The notes below the pieces were generated by a model. It was not told the origin of the DNA, searched no databases, and saw nothing but the letters and a program-made list of their open reading frames with translations. Source: Arsenophonus nasoniae DSM 15247 (GTDB taxonomy: Bacteria; Pseudomonadota; Gammaproteobacteria; Enterobacterales; Enterobacteriaceae). From it: a DNA stretch of 64,000 nucleotides. Both the position numbers and the translations under genes were made by a program. Of the stretch, positions 10,802 through 20,822 are shown piece by piece (the first letter of the stretch is position 1; each line of letters starts with the position of its first letter). The stretch spans positions 1 to 64,000 of the forward strand of contig NZ_AUCC01000002.1 in assembly GCF_000429565.1 (NCBI RefSeq), given 5' to 3'.

Positions 10802-11235
10802 ATTCTTATTTATCTATTGCTTTGATAAATTATAATTATTTTGGGATTTCGTATTTATTTTTAGTTTTATTATGTTTTTTATTTGATGGCTATGATTTTT
10901 GTCATTTTAAATAAAAATTTTATTGATAATAGATGAATTTTTGCGCATTTATTATAATGAAATTTATTTAAACCCCACTTTTACAATTATCTTGTAGTGC
11001 AATCGATTATCTTGCTAAGATAAACTATCATTTTACTAGTTACATTGATTTTTTATTATAAATTAGCTAAAAAAATAACAAAAAATTATTTTTTACTAGA
11101 CAATCACTCTTCTCATCATTAGATTGCGCGCAATTTGCCAAAAATTTGCATAAAGTCCATTTTGGCACGAATTTATTGGCTTACGCATGAATAAATATGC
11201 TAAATATATAATTTTTTATTCTTTTGGAGGGTATT
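10802..11235 (+). promoter_or_regulatory. carAB upstream regulatory region with a candidate ArgR box
   Basis: A 434-base, very AT-rich stretch without a gene. Near the carA start, TGAATAAATATGCT (11188-11201) fits the ArgR operator half pattern TGAAT-WWWW-ATTCA at 8 of 10 defined positions, with a TATAAT (11207-11212) just downstream. In E. coli the proximal carAB promoter is repressed by ArgR and the distal one responds to pyrimidines and purines. A second adjacent ARG box was not clear by eye, and I could not place the distal promoter. Confidence 0.45.
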
Positions 11236-12402
11236 TTGATTAAGCCAGCTATATTGGTTCTGGAAGACGGAACCCAGTTTCATGGTCATTCCATTGGGGC
11301 TGAAGGAATTGTTGTTGGAGAAGTTGTTTTTAATACATCAATAACTGGATATCAAGAAATTCTCACTGATCCTTCCTACTCCCGCCAAATTGTTACACTC
11401 ACTTATCCCCATATCGGAAACACAGGCATCAATCCTGATGATGAAGAGTCTGCCATCATTCATGCTCAAGGGCTAGTGATATGTGATTTATCATTAATTT
11501 ACAGTAATTTTCGTGGCAAAGAGAGTTTATCTGATTATTTAAAGCGCCATAAAACAGTCGCCATTGCTGATATTGATACACGTAAGCTTACACGGTTATT
11601 AAGGGAAAAAGGCGCTCAGAACGGCTGTATTATTACTGGCGATAATTTAGATGTCCATTTGGCATTAGAAAAAATTAAATCATTTGGTGGTATAACAGGG
11701 CTGGATTTAGCTAAAGAAGTCACCACCAAAGACGTTTATGCCTGGCAGCAGCAGAGTTGGCATCTGGCAGCCGATGGATTATCGGCTACTAAGGCGCGGG
11801 AGCAACTGCCTTATCATGTCGTTGCTTATGATTTTGGTGTTAAACAAAATATTTTACGCTTACTCGTTGATCGCGGTTGTTATTTGACGGTTGTGCCAGC
11901 AACCACACCGGCTGATGAAGTATTAAAAATGGCACCTGATGGCATCTTTCTTTCTAATGGTCCGGGTGATCCCGCCGCTTGTGATTATGCAATAAACGCA
12001 ATCAAACAGTTTTTAACCACAGAGATCCCTGTTTTTGGTATTTGTTTAGGTCATCAATTACTGGCATTAGCCAGTGGAGCAGATACCGTTAAAATGAAAT
12101 TTGGCCATCATGGTGGTAACCATCCAGTAAAAGATTTAATTAATAATCGTGTCATGATTACTGCACAAAATCACGGTTTTGCGGTTGATGAAGCAACATT
12201 ATCTGACAAATTGCGAGTTACTCATAAATCGCTATTTGATGGCAGTCTACAAGGAATACATCGTACCGATAAACCTGCATTTGGATTTCAAGGACATCCT
12301 GAAGCAAGTCCTGGCCCTAAAGATGCAGAACCCCTATTCGATTATTTTATTGAATTGATTAAAAAGTATCGTCAAATAAATTTAGCTACTCAAGTTGATT
12401 AA
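11236..12402 (+). CDS. carA: Carbamoyl-phosphate synthase small chain
   Basis: Glutamine amidotransferase subunit that supplies ammonia to CarB for carbamoyl phosphate, the precursor of arginine and pyrimidines. The class I amidotransferase domain shows the nucleophile in [16 protein letters not shown] (Cys near residue 270) and the partner His/Glu in [10 protein letters not shown]. The likely start is TTG at 11236 with GGAGGG just upstream, giving an N-terminus that aligns with E. coli CarA, which also starts with UUG. An in-frame TTG at 11224 falls inside the ribosome-binding sequence and is unlikely. Followed 13 bases later by carB. Confidence 0.96.
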   Translation: MIKPAILVLEDGTQFHGHSIGAEGIVVGEVVFNTSITGYQEILTDPSYSRQIVTLTYPHIGNTGINPDDEESAIIHAQGLVICDLSLIYSNFRGKESLSDYLKRHKTVAIADIDTRKLTRLLREKGAQNGCIITGDNLDVHLALEKIKSFGGITGLDLAKEVTTKDVYAWQQQSWHLAADGLSATKAREQLPYHVVAYDFGVKQNILRLLVDRGCYLTVVPATTPADEVLKMAPDGIFLSNGPGDPAACDYAINAIKQFLTTEIPVFGICLGHQLLALASGADTVKMKFGHHGGNHPVKDLINNRVMITAQNHGFAVDEATLSDKLRVTHKSLFDGSLQGIHRTDKPAFGFQGHPEASPGPKDAEPLFDYFIELIKKYRQINLATQVD

Positions 12403-12415
12403 TCAGGAGCAAAAA

Positions 12416-15400
12416 ATGGCAAAGCGTACAGATATTAAAAGTATCCTGATTTTAGGTGCGGGTCCTATTGTTATTGGCCAAGCTTGTGAATTTGATTACT
12501 CTGGAGCACAAGCATGTAAAGCACTCCGTGAAGAGGGTTATCGCGTTATTTTAGTCAATTCCAATCCAGCGACAATTATGACAGATCCCGAACTCGCAGA
12601 TGCTACTTATATTGAGCCGATTCAGTGGGAAGTGGTACGCAAAATTATTGAAAAAGAGCGTCCTGATGCGATTTTACCTACAATGGGTGGACAAACAGCT
12701 TTAAACTGTGCTTTAGAATTAGAGCGTAAAGGGGTATTAAACGAATTTGCAGTTACCATGATTGGCGCAACGGCCGATGCCATTGATAAGGCAGAAGATC
12801 GTCAACGGTTTGATAAAGCAATGAAGAAAATCGGCCTTGAAACTGCACGTTCAGGAATTGCCCATTCCCTAGAAGAAGCGCTAGAGGTGGTAGAGAAAGT
12901 AGGCTTCCCCTGTATTATTCGTCCTTCATTTACTATGGGCGGTTCGGGCGGCGGTATTGCTTATAACCGTGAAGAGTTTGAAGATATTTGTCTGACCGGT
13001 TTAGATCTTTCACCGACCAATGAATTATTGATAGATGAATCGTTGATTGGTTGGAAAGAGTATGAAATGGAAGTGGTTCGTGATAAGAATGATAATTGTA
13101 TCATCATATGTTCTATCGAAAATGTCGATGCGATGGGGATTCATACGGGAGATTCTATCACTGTCGCGCCTGCTCAAACATTAACCGATAAAGAATATCA
13201 AATTATGCGCAATGCATCGATGGCTGTGTTGCGAGAAATTGGTGTAGAAACCGGTGGTTCAAATGTTCAATTTGCCGTAAATCCTAAAACTGGTCGCTTA
13301 ATTGTTATTGAAATGAATCCCCGGGTATCACGTTCTTCGGCCTTAGCATCTAAAGCAACCGGTTTTCCTATTGCTAAGGTTGCCGCAAAACTTGCGGTAG
13401 GTTATACGCTTGATGAATTAATGAATGATATTACCGGAGGACGCACACCCGCTTCTTTTGAACCTTCTATTGATTATGTCGTGACTAAGATCCCGCGTTT
13501 TAACTTTGAAAAATTCCCGGGTAGTAATGATCGTCTGACAACTCAGATGAAATCTGTTGGTGAGGTAATGGCTATTGGGCGAACTTTTCAAGAATCTATG
13601 CAAAAAGCATTGCGTGGATTAGAAGTCGCCGCAACGGGTTTTGATCCAAAAGTAGATTTAGATGAATTCGACTCGTTAACCAAAATTCGTCGTGAATTGA
13701 AAGACGCTGGTGCTGAACGTATCTGGTATATAGCCGATGCATTTCGCGCAGGAATGTCGGTGGATGGTGTGTTTAATCTAACTAATATCGATCGTTGGTT
13801 CTTGGTACAGATTGAAGAACTGGTTCGTTTAGAGGAGAAGGTTACTGAGTTTGGCATTAATGGATTGTCAGCGGGGTTTTTGCGGCGATTGAAACGAAAA
13901 GGTTTTGCGGATATTCGTTTAGCTAAATTAGTCGGTGTTTCTGAAGCTGAAATTCGTAAATTACGGCATAAATATAAACTGCATCCTGTTTTTAAACGAG
14001 TTGATACTTGTGCGGCAGAATTTGCTACAGATACCGCTTATCTCTATTCCACTTATGAAGATGAATGTGAAGCCAATCCTGACAATACTCAATCTAAGAT
14101 TATGGTACTAGGTGGTGGACCTAACCGCATCGGTCAAGGCATTGAATTTGATTATTGTTGTGTTCATGCTGCGTTGGCGTTACGTGAAGATGGCTATCAA
14201 ACAATAATGGTAAACTGTAATCCAGAAACAGTTTCTACCGATTATGATACTTCTGATCGTCTCTATTTTGAACCAGTAACATTAGAAGATGTATTAGAAA
14301 TAGTTAGGATTGAACAGCCTGAAGGTGTCATTGTGCAGTATGGTGGCCAGACACCATTAAAATTAGCGCTTGCTTTAGAAGAAGCGGGCGTTCCTATTAT
14401 TGGCACTAGCCCAGATGCGATTGATCGAGCTGAAGATCGTGAGCGTTTTCAACAAGCAGTGGCCCGTTTAGGACTGAAACAACCAGAAAACGCCACGGTT
14501 ACCACTATTGAACAGGCGATAGAAAAGGCTCATAGTATTGGTTACCCCTTAGTTGTACGTCCTTCTTATGTTTTAGGTGGTCGGGCAATGGAGATTGTCT
14601 ACGATGAAACTGACTTACGACGGTACTTTCAGACCGCGGTGAGTGTTTCCAATGATGCGCCAGTTTTACTCGATCATTTTCTGGATGATGCCATTGAGGT
14701 TGATGTCGATGCTATCTGTGATGGGGAAACCGTTTTAATTGGTGGTATTATGGAGCATATTGAACAAGCTGGCGTTCACTCCGGTGATTCTGCCTGTTCC
14801 TTGCCACCTTATACCTTGAGTCAGAATATACAGAATGTCATGCGTGAGCAGGTAAAAAAGCTGGCCTTTGAACTACGTGTTCGAGGATTAGTGAATGTGC
14901 AATTTGCCGTTAAAGATAATGAAGTTTATTTAATCGAAGTAAATCCGCGTGCTGCACGTACAGTGCCTTTTGTATCAAAAGCAACAGGCATAGCACTGGC
15001 AAAAGTAGCCGCTCGCGTCATGGTCGGACAATCTTTAGAGAAACAGGGTGTAACCAAAGAAATTATTCCACCTTACTATTCGGTTAAAGAAGTCGTATTG
15101 CCATTTAATAAATTCCCTGGTGTTGATCCTATTTTGGGACCAGAAATGCGTTCTACCGGTGAAGTTATGGGTATAGGTCGTACTTTTGCCGAAGCATTTG
15201 CTAAAGCCATGTTTGGTTGTTCTTCTACGATGAAAAAATCCGGGCGGGCATTACTCTCTGTAAGAGAAAATGATAAAGCCAAGGTGGTTGATTTAGCGGC
15301 TAAATTAATTGAGCATGGTTTTGAGTTAGATGCAACTCATGGCACGGCAATTGTATTGGGTGAGGCAGGAATTAACCCGCGTTTAGTTAATAAAGTTCAT

Positions 15401-15640
15401 GAGGGGCGCCCTCATATTCAGGATAGAATAAAAAATGGTGAATACAGTTATATTGTCAATACAACCGCAGGTCGTCGTGCAATAGAAGATTCGAAGCTTA
15501 TTCGTCGTAGCGCATTACAATATAAAGTAAATTATGATACCACTATTAATGGCGGCTTTGCGACAGCGATTTCCCTCAATGCTGATCCTACAGAGCAGGT
15601 AATCTCTGTCCAAGAGATGCATAAAATGATCCGACATTAA
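12416..15640 (+). CDS. carB: Carbamoyl-phosphate synthase large chain
   Basis: Synthetase subunit with two homologous ATP-grasp halves that phosphorylate bicarbonate and carbamate, plus a C-terminal allosteric domain that binds ornithine and UMP. The product is about 1074 aa (E. coli 1073). Both halves are seen: [17 protein letters not shown] near the start and [17 protein letters not shown] near residue 560, each followed by a GGQT motif. The start [10 protein letters not shown] is taken because AGGAG lies at 12405-12409; an in-frame start at 12395 would add 7 residues. Operon with carA. Confidence 0.98.
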   Translation: MAKRTDIKSILILGAGPIVIGQACEFDYSGAQACKALREEGYRVILVNSNPATIMTDPELADATYIEPIQWEVVRKIIEKERPDAILPTMGGQTALNCALELERKGVLNEFAVTMIGATADAIDKAEDRQRFDKAMKKIGLETARSGIAHSLEEALEVVEKVGFPCIIRPSFTMGGSGGGIAYNREEFEDICLTGLDLSPTNELLIDESLIGWKEYEMEVVRDKNDNCIIICSIENVDAMGIHTGDSITVAPAQTLTDKEYQIMRNASMAVLREIGVETGGSNVQFAVNPKTGRLIVIEMNPRVSRSSALASKATGFPIAKVAAKLAVGYTLDELMNDITGGRTPASFEPSIDYVVTKIPRFNFEKFPGSNDRLTTQMKSVGEVMAIGRTFQESMQKALRGLEVAATGFDPKVDLDEFDSLTKIRRELKDAGAERIWYIADAFRAGMSVDGVFNLTNIDRWFLVQIEELVRLEEKVTEFGINGLSAGFLRRLKRKGFADIRLAKLVGVSEAEIRKLRHKYKLHPVFKRVDTCAAEFATDTAYLYSTYEDECEANPDNTQSKIMVLGGGPNRIGQGIEFDYCCVHAALALREDGYQTIMVNCNPETVSTDYDTSDRLYFEPVTLEDVLEIVRIEQPEGVIVQYGGQTPLKLALALEEAGVPIIGTSPDAIDRAEDRERFQQAVARLGLKQPENATVTTIEQAIEKAHSIGYPLVVRPSYVLGGRAMEIVYDETDLRRYFQTAVSVSNDAPVLLDHFLDDAIEVDVDAICDGETVLIGGIMEHIEQAGVHSGDSACSLPPYTLSQNIQNVMREQVKKLAFELRVRGLVNVQFAVKDNEVYLIEVNPRAARTVPFVSKATGIALAKVAARVMVGQSLEKQGVTKEIIPPYYSVKEVVLPFNKFPGVDPILGPEMRSTGEVMGIGRTFAEAFAKAMFGCSSTMKKSGRALLSVRENDKAKVVDLAAKLIEHGFELDATHGTAIVLGEAGINPRLVNKVHEGRPHIQDRIKNGEYSYIVNTTAGRRAIEDSKLIRRSALQYKVNYDTTINGGFATAISLNADPTEQVISVQEMHKMIRH

Positions 15641-15658
15641 CGATTACTCGCTATTTGC

Positions 15659-15686
15659 AATGGCCCTACTCGAAGGGCCATTTTCT
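15659..15686 (+). terminator. Intrinsic terminator after carB
   Basis: A 9-base-pair stem (AATGGCCCT at 15659-15667, AGGGCCATT at 15674-15682), 6-base loop, then TTTTCTT. It also faces the end of yghB on the other strand. Confidence 0.85.
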
Positions 15687-15714
15687 TATTATGCTTTAAT
15701 AAAACCCATGATAT

Positions 15715-16371
15715 TTATTTGTTTTTTTTATGTTTCCAATATACGACAAGTGAGCCGATGAATCCGCTAATGAGAAGCAGTATAGGTAAGAATATTAAAA
15801 TATTCATGACAATATTTTCGTGGCGTTTGATAAAAGGAATTTGATTTATTGAGTAACCTAGAGAAACAATGATCCCAATCCATAATAGGCCGCTAAGCCA
15901 ATTGAATAATTGAAAGCGGCGGTGGTTTAAGGTCGAAAGTCCGGCTAAAACCGGCAATAGTGTGCGAACAAAAGCTAAAAAACGACCGATCAAAAGCGCA
16001 TATAAGCCTTGGTTATTGAATAATCGGTTTGCACGATCGTAATACTCTTGTGGGATCTGTTTTAACCATTGTTTTATTATATTCGTATCGCTAAGCCATC
16101 GCCCCTGTAAAAAACCTAACCAGCAACCTAGGCTAGCGGCAACAGTTAAAATAATAATTGTCGGAATAAAGGAAAGAACACCTTTTGCAATTAAAGCACC
16201 GGAAAGAATAAGTAGCGTATCTCCTGGCAGAAATGCTGCAGGAAGAATACCATTTTCTAATACGATAATGGTAAAAAGTACTGCATAAATAATCCATAAA
16301 ATATCGGGATTAATTAGTTTAGTAAAATCATGATGCCAAATTGCCATCACGATTTCATTGAGAACTTGCAT
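15715..16371 (-). CDS. yghB: DedA-family inner membrane protein YghB
   Basis: Polytopic membrane protein of the DedA (SNARE-associated/VTT) family, linked in E. coli to envelope integrity and proton-motive-force functions. The 218-aa product has the family motif ENGILPAAFLPGD near residue 40 and GRFLAFVRTLLPVLAG near residue 129, with the conserved Arg residues, and several hydrophobic segments. It aligns best with YghB rather than other DedA paralogs (IWHHDF, NWLSGLLW, PFIKRHE). In E. coli yghB is close to exbBD, separated by metC; here it is divergent from exbB with no metC between. Confidence 0.9.
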   Translation of the reverse strand: MQVLNEIVMAIWHHDFTKLINPDILWIIYAVLFTIIVLENGILPAAFLPGDTLLILSGALIAKGVLSFIPTIIILTVAASLGCWLGFLQGRWLSDTNIIKQWLKQIPQEYYDRANRLFNNQGLYALLIGRFLAFVRTLLPVLAGLSTLNHRRFQLFNWLSGLLWIGIIVSLGYSINQIPFIKRHENIVMNILIFLPILLLISGFIGSLVVYWKHKKNK

Positions 16372-16613
16372 AGCTTACCCTGTTAATAACAACCAATGAA
16401 GAACCGATATAGTTGCCAGTTTACCTTAAAAAGCTGGATTATGTTGAATTTATTCACGCGTTTAGTATAAAAGCAAGTTGAATAAAAAGTGTCTATCTCA
16501 GAGAAAAGAATATTAAAAATGGGAAATGTCTGTTGTGGCCACTTGTTATTAGAACAAGTCAAATTGCAGCAAACTTATTGATAACAAGTAAATAAATAAA
16601 AAATTCATCAAAT

Positions 16614-16656
16614 AGTAATGATAATTACTATCAAATGATTTAATGTCTGGTATGAT
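16614..16656 (+). promoter_or_regulatory. Fur box and extended -10 promoter of exbB-exbD
   Basis: The 19-base AGTAATGATAATTACTATC (16614-16632) matches the classic Fur box at about 15 of 19 positions and is almost palindromic (ATAGTAAT and ATTACTAT arms). Downstream is TGG-TATGAT (16648-16656), an extended -10 element. Iron-replete Fur should therefore repress exbBD. Confidence 0.75.
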
Positions 16657-16775
16657 CAGTAAGTTTTACATAATGTAAGTGTGGTAAAAAAAGATTTACT
16701 ACGAATAGACTAGCTGGCATAGGATATGATCAGCTAAAAGATCGCGTTAAATAACAGAAGAGTGATAGCCAACTG

Positions 16776-17714
16776 ATGCGTAAATTGATAGCTTCTATTT
16801 TATTGGCAATAAGTTTGATAAATATAACATTCGCCGAGACAAATCTGGCAGACCTGTCTGAGCAGTCTCTGCCTGTTAATATACCTAATCAGCAAGATAT
16901 ATCCATTGCAAATTCACTTCCAACGACTTCAGCTAATGAAGTGCAAGCAAGTGAGAAAGATTTTGCCACTGAAAAAAATTTAGCGGCGCTACAACAGGAA
17001 CCTAATTTATTAACTGCACAACGAGGATTTGATCAAGATCTTTCGATTTGGAGTATGTATCAGCATGCTGACATGGTTGTGAAAGCAGTCATGCTAGGAT
17101 TAATTGTTGCTTCAATCATTACTTGGGCTCTGTTTTTCTCAAAAGGCATTGAAATGATTGGAGCATATCGACAGCTACAAAAAGAACAGCAAAAATTATC
17201 TAAAGTAAAATCACTTGATGATGCGATAGGAATTGCTGCAACATTTAAAAAAAATAGTGTTACTCGAAAATTATATGATGAAGTTGTGGCGGAAAAAACA
17301 TTATCAGCCGGTAGTCATGATTTAAATGGAACCAAAGATCGTGCCAGTTTTCGCCTTGAAAGAGCTGTTGCTTCAATTAGTCGTTACATGGGGCGAGGTA
17401 ATGGTTATTTAGCAACGATAGGGGCAATTTCCCCCTTCATTGGTTTATTTGGTACAGTCTGGGGAATTATGAATAGCTTTATTGGTATAGCCCACTCTCA
17501 AACGACTAATTTAGCTGTTGTTGCGCCTGGCATAGCAGAAGCTTTGTTAGCCACGGCAATAGGGCTGGTAGCCGCGATACCAGCAGTGGTTATCTATAAT
17601 TTATTTGCGCGCATGATTAATACTTATCGAGGTCAACTGGGCGATGTAGCTGCTCAGGCTACGGTATTATTAGGTAGAGATTTGGATTTAGCTGATAGTA
17701 ATAAAAAAAGGTAA
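16776..17714 (+). CDS. exbB: TonB-system energiser ExbB
   Basis: Inner-membrane proton-channel component that, with ExbD, energises TonB for uptake of iron complexes and vitamin B12. The C-terminal two thirds match ExbB: the first membrane span near residues 100-122, a cytoplasmic domain, then TIGAISPFIGLFGTVWGIM and the third span AEALLATAIGLVAAIPAVV. At 312 aa it is clearly longer than E. coli ExbB (244 aa): it begins with a signal-peptide-like segment (LIASILLAISLINITFA) and about 70 polar periplasmic residues. Such N-terminal extensions occur in other ExbB groups. exbD follows after 6 bases. No tonB gene is in the window. Confidence 0.95.
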   Translation: MRKLIASILLAISLINITFAETNLADLSEQSLPVNIPNQQDISIANSLPTTSANEVQASEKDFATEKNLAALQQEPNLLTAQRGFDQDLSIWSMYQHADMVVKAVMLGLIVASIITWALFFSKGIEMIGAYRQLQKEQQKLSKVKSLDDAIGIAATFKKNSVTRKLYDEVVAEKTLSAGSHDLNGTKDRASFRLERAVASISRYMGRGNGYLATIGAISPFIGLFGTVWGIMNSFIGIAHSQTTNLAVVAPGIAEALLATAIGLVAAIPAVVIYNLFARMINTYRGQLGDVAAQATVLLGRDLDLADSNKKR

Positions 17715-17720
17715 GTGCTT

Positions 17721-18152
17721 ATGGCGATCCGTTTAAACGATGATTTAAATGATAATGGTGAAATGCATGAAATTAATGTTACACCATTTATTGATGTAAT
17801 GCTGGTTTTACTAATTATTTTCATGGTTGCGTCACCTTTAGCGACAGTTGATATTAAAGTTAATTTACCGGCTTCTACAGCTAAACCTCAACCTAGACCG
17901 GAAAAACCGTTATTTTTAACTGTGAAAGCTAATGGTCTAATGTATGTTGGAGAGCAAAATGTCTCGCAGGAACAATTGGCATCAGCATTGGATCAGATAA
18001 CCGGTACAAACAATAAAGAAACCACTATTTTTTTTCAAGCAGATAAAACAGTAAATTATGAAAGGATTATGGATGTAATGAACTTATTACGTAAATCTGG
18101 TTACCTTAAAGTGGGATTAGTTGGCATGGAGATGTCACAGAGTACAAAATAG
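17721..18152 (+). CDS. exbD: TonB-system protein ExbD
   Basis: Single-span inner-membrane partner of ExbB with a periplasmic domain. The 143-aa protein matches E. coli ExbD, including EINVTPFIDVMLVLLIIFMVASPLATVD, in which the Asp of PFID is the proton-pathway residue of the membrane span. The ATG at 17721 is chosen over an in-frame GTG at 17715 because AAGG (end of exbB) is well spaced and the N-terminus MAIRLNDDL fits the family. Co-transcribed with exbB. Confidence 0.96.
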   Translation: MAIRLNDDLNDNGEMHEINVTPFIDVMLVLLIIFMVASPLATVDIKVNLPASTAKPQPRPEKPLFLTVKANGLMYVGEQNVSQEQLASALDQITGTNNKETTIFFQADKTVNYERIMDVMNLLRKSGYLKVGLVGMEMSQSTK

Positions 18153-18171
18153 TGTATTGCTAATATTGTCA

Positions 18172-18197
18172 AAACTGGGTAATTAAATACCCAGTTT
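18172..18197 (+). terminator. Hairpin after exbD, possible terminator
   Basis: A perfect 10-base-pair stem (AAACTGGGTA and TACCCAGTTT) with an ATTAAA loop 19 bases past the exbD stop. The tail CGATTCAATT is not a T-run, so termination here may be inefficient or factor-assisted. Confidence 0.5.
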
Positions 18198-18595
18198 CGA
18201 TTCAATTACATTAGTAATAAATCAATAGTGTAATATTTTTTATATTTAATAACCATATTAATAGTATTGTTATCAAATAATACAATTCATGATTTCAAAT
18301 TTGTTAATATTACAAAATAATAAGCTATCACATGAAATTAAAATATAATAATAAAAAACTTATATTTATATTTCACATGATTTCTGGTTATTAATTTCAT
18401 TTTTTTAACTATTAAGTTAGGCGTAAGTGTTCGTAAGTTTTTTATTCATCTAAATGGTCGACTTCCATTTATAATTTATATGAACATGGTGAATATATTT
18501 AAGTATAATGAGTTTAATGTAAGCTATAATCACCTACAAAAATTAAGGTAATTTAATTTGGTTGTGAGTTTACAAAATAATTTAACAAAAAATAC

Positions 18596-18903
18596 TTGCA
18601 TCAAAATAGAGTTTAATTATAGCATAATTATGCTAAATATTAGATAATGTGTTATTAATATTGTAGATAATTACTATTGAGTAGAATAACTGTATTTATA
18701 AATCATTTGGATAATTAATATAGTTATGTCTGCAATGAAATTATATCTAATAAACATAGTTATTTTCTCATCTGGCTATGATTTAAAGCAATTTTAGTAT
18801 TTTTAATGGGCTGATTTTTCAATAACTACATACAGCAAAGTATATTAATAATATTTAACTACAGTAATATTAACGTTATCTAGCTAAGATAACGTTTTTT
18901 TTA
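18596..18903 (+). ncRNA. Candidate small RNA ending in an intrinsic terminator
   Basis: In a 1.1 kb stretch with no normal gene (18153-19300), a canonical terminator (10-base-pair stem 18872-18881 with 18887-18896, loop AGCTA, then nine T) has no coding gene in front of it. A possible promoter lies upstream: TTGCAT (18596-18601), 16 bases, TATAGC (18618-18623), overlapped by the perfect palindrome TAGCATAATTATGCTA (18620-18635). The predicted transcript would be about 270 bases and very AU-rich. Alternatives are a decayed gene that left its terminator, or a very long 3' tail of exbBD. I see no match to a known small RNA. Confidence 0.3.
18872..18903 (+). terminator. Orphan strong intrinsic terminator
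   Basis: Perfect 10-base-pair stem AACGTTATCT / AGATAACGTT, 5-base loop AGCTA, followed by an unbroken T-run. It points in the + direction, about 720 bases past the exbD stop. Confidence 0.8.
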
Positions 18904-19244
18904 GTCTATTCAGTATTTCTCATATAAAAATCGATATTTCAATTATCTATTTAGTAAATAATAAAATTTATTTTTGCTTCTTAATTTTTTTCTTATTGAT
19001 TTTAATCCAATTCTTAGTTGAATATAACTGAAACTGCTATTGCTATAAATTTTTAGTGATAAAAAACTAATCTAATTATGATGAACCATAAATTATAGTT
19101 TAAAAAATTTTGTAATAAAAAATATAAGTTATTACTAATAATTATATTTTCTTCATTTAGACAAGCAGAAGGATAGAAATATGGATTTATATATCATTCC
19201 AGTCTGGGGGAGAGGGTAAATTTATCTAGCCGATAAAATAAAGC

Positions 19245-19263
19245 TGGCGATTAAAAATCGCCA
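19245..19263 (-). terminator. Probable terminator of rdgC
   Basis: TGGCGATT and AATCGCCA pair around AAA. Read on the minus strand the hairpin is followed by GCTTTATTTTATC, a T-rich tail, 38 bases past the rdgC stop. Confidence 0.55.
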
Positions 19264-19300
19264 TTCTGAATGGTTTGATCATATTACCAAGTCAAGCTAA

Positions 19301-20209
19301 TTAAATGTTAGTTTCAGCACCTAAAACATCAATTAGGGATTTTATCAGGGCACTAATTTCGTTTGTCATCAAGATATAATCGGCATCAAAGCGTTGGGCA
19401 AAATCTGTTTTATCAATATCGTCATTTTGTTCTTTTATCAGATCACTAAATTTTAGTCTTTTAATTGTTCCGTCGTCCAAAAGAATAAATTGAATACGCT
19501 CTTCCCATTCTAATGCTAACTTTGTTACTCGTTTTTTAGCTTCAATAAGGGCGATAATTTCATCACAGAGTAAATCTTGTTTTTTACAACGAATCACGCC
19601 ATCTTCTTCAATGGGGGCTTTTAATTCCGCTTCATCCAGTAAACTAAATCCATTAGCAGCTTTGCCCGAGCGTACCCACTCCGTTAAAGTTAATTCGATT
19701 GGTTTTTGATAACTTAAAGGTACAACGGGAAGCGAGCCTAATGTTTTACGTAAAAATGCCAGATTATCTTCAGCGCGTTTAGTGCTTGCGGCATCTACGA
19801 TAATTAGATTATTGATTATATCTAACCAGATATAAGTATGACTGATTTTGCTAAAAGCTCTGGGTAAAAGTGTATGAAGCACTTCATCTTTCAATGGATC
19901 TTTTTCGCTTTTTTTCAGTTTTCGCGCTTGAGAGGTTTCCAGCTTTTTAATTTTAGCTTCTAATTCTTGTTTGATAACCTGTGCTGGCAGGATCTTTTCT
20001 TCTTTTTTGGCACAAAGCAGGATATGATTATTCGCCGTATGGATTAAAGTTTCACCAAGCGATCCCATCGGTGAGGTCCAGCCTATTTTCATGATATCTT
20101 GGCTTGTGCATGGGCGATAAGCCAGTGTGGCAAGTTGTTTTTCAAGCTCATCTACGGATAATGTGAATTCCCGTTTTAAACGGTAGATCATTAAATTTTT
20201 AAACCACAT
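19301..20209 (-). CDS. rdgC: Recombination-associated protein RdgC
   Basis: Nucleoid-associated, ring-shaped DNA-binding protein that limits RecA-dependent recombination. The 302-aa product (E. coli 303) aligns throughout: [10 protein letters not shown] at the N-terminus, CARKEEKILP-like [41 protein letters not shown], and [14 protein letters not shown]. In E. coli the gene lies near sbcCD-phoBR; here a porin and a nitroreductase separate it from phoB. Confidence 0.96.
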   Translation of the reverse strand: MWFKNLMIYRLKREFTLSVDELEKQLATLAYRPCTSQDIMKIGWTSPMGSLGETLIHTANNHILLCAKKEEKILPAQVIKQELEAKIKKLETSQARKLKKSEKDPLKDEVLHTLLPRAFSKISHTYIWLDIINNLIIVDAASTKRAEDNLAFLRKTLGSLPVVPLSYQKPIELTLTEWVRSGKAANGFSLLDEAELKAPIEEDGVIRCKKQDLLCDEIIALIEAKKRVTKLALEWEERIQFILLDDGTIKRLKFSDLIKEQNDDIDKTDFAQRFDADYILMTNEISALIKSLIDVLGAETNI

Positions 20210-20822
20210 TTCAAGGCTTCCTCGTTATTCCTAATTCAAAAAATCGGGGATATAATAACGGATCATATCCTGCGGCCCTAGTTTTCAATCGCTATTTTTA
20301 CTGATTGAGTCAGTTTTAGTAGATTTTATCCATTTTACATATGTCATTTTTATCTTAAATTATCATTTTTTTCCATGGAAAATTAATTTTAAAATATAGG
20401 TAAATATTCTGTCATTCATTATTTTTTAATAAACGTTTTATTGTTAGCTGCTGATTTTAATAATCAATTAAAAAACACTATAAATAATATCTTATTTTTT
20501 TATTAAATTATTAAATAAAATTTCCTAGAGGATTCTATAGCAAGAAATAGAATATAAAAATGAGATTATTTTTGCCATGAAAATAATTTTTTTATTGTAT
20601 GCTTAAATTTAATTTATTATTAACTTGCTGATTTTATAGGCTTGTTTTGTAATTTTTGAGGAGGTTGATTTTTAATAAATAATTTTATTCATTTTATAAA
20701 ATTATTTCTATTTATCATTTCATTATAATTTTCTAATTACCTTAAAGCAAGGGAATTTATTTTATTATTTGGAATTAATATTTTTCAATTATTTTGTTTA
20801 GCATAAATTACTGGGTGTTTTT
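20210..20822. other. AT-rich spacer between rdgC and porin genes
   Basis: 613 bases between divergent genes with no credible open frame. It must hold the promoters of rdgC and the porin. A TATAAT occurs at 20724-20729 but without a recognisable -35. I could not identify OmpR sites or an RNA gene. Confidence 0.6.

Noticed and set aside
18727-18798. A 23-codon open frame inside the AT-rich spacer
   Set aside because: No ribosome-binding sequence upstream and composition matches the surrounding non-coding DNA.
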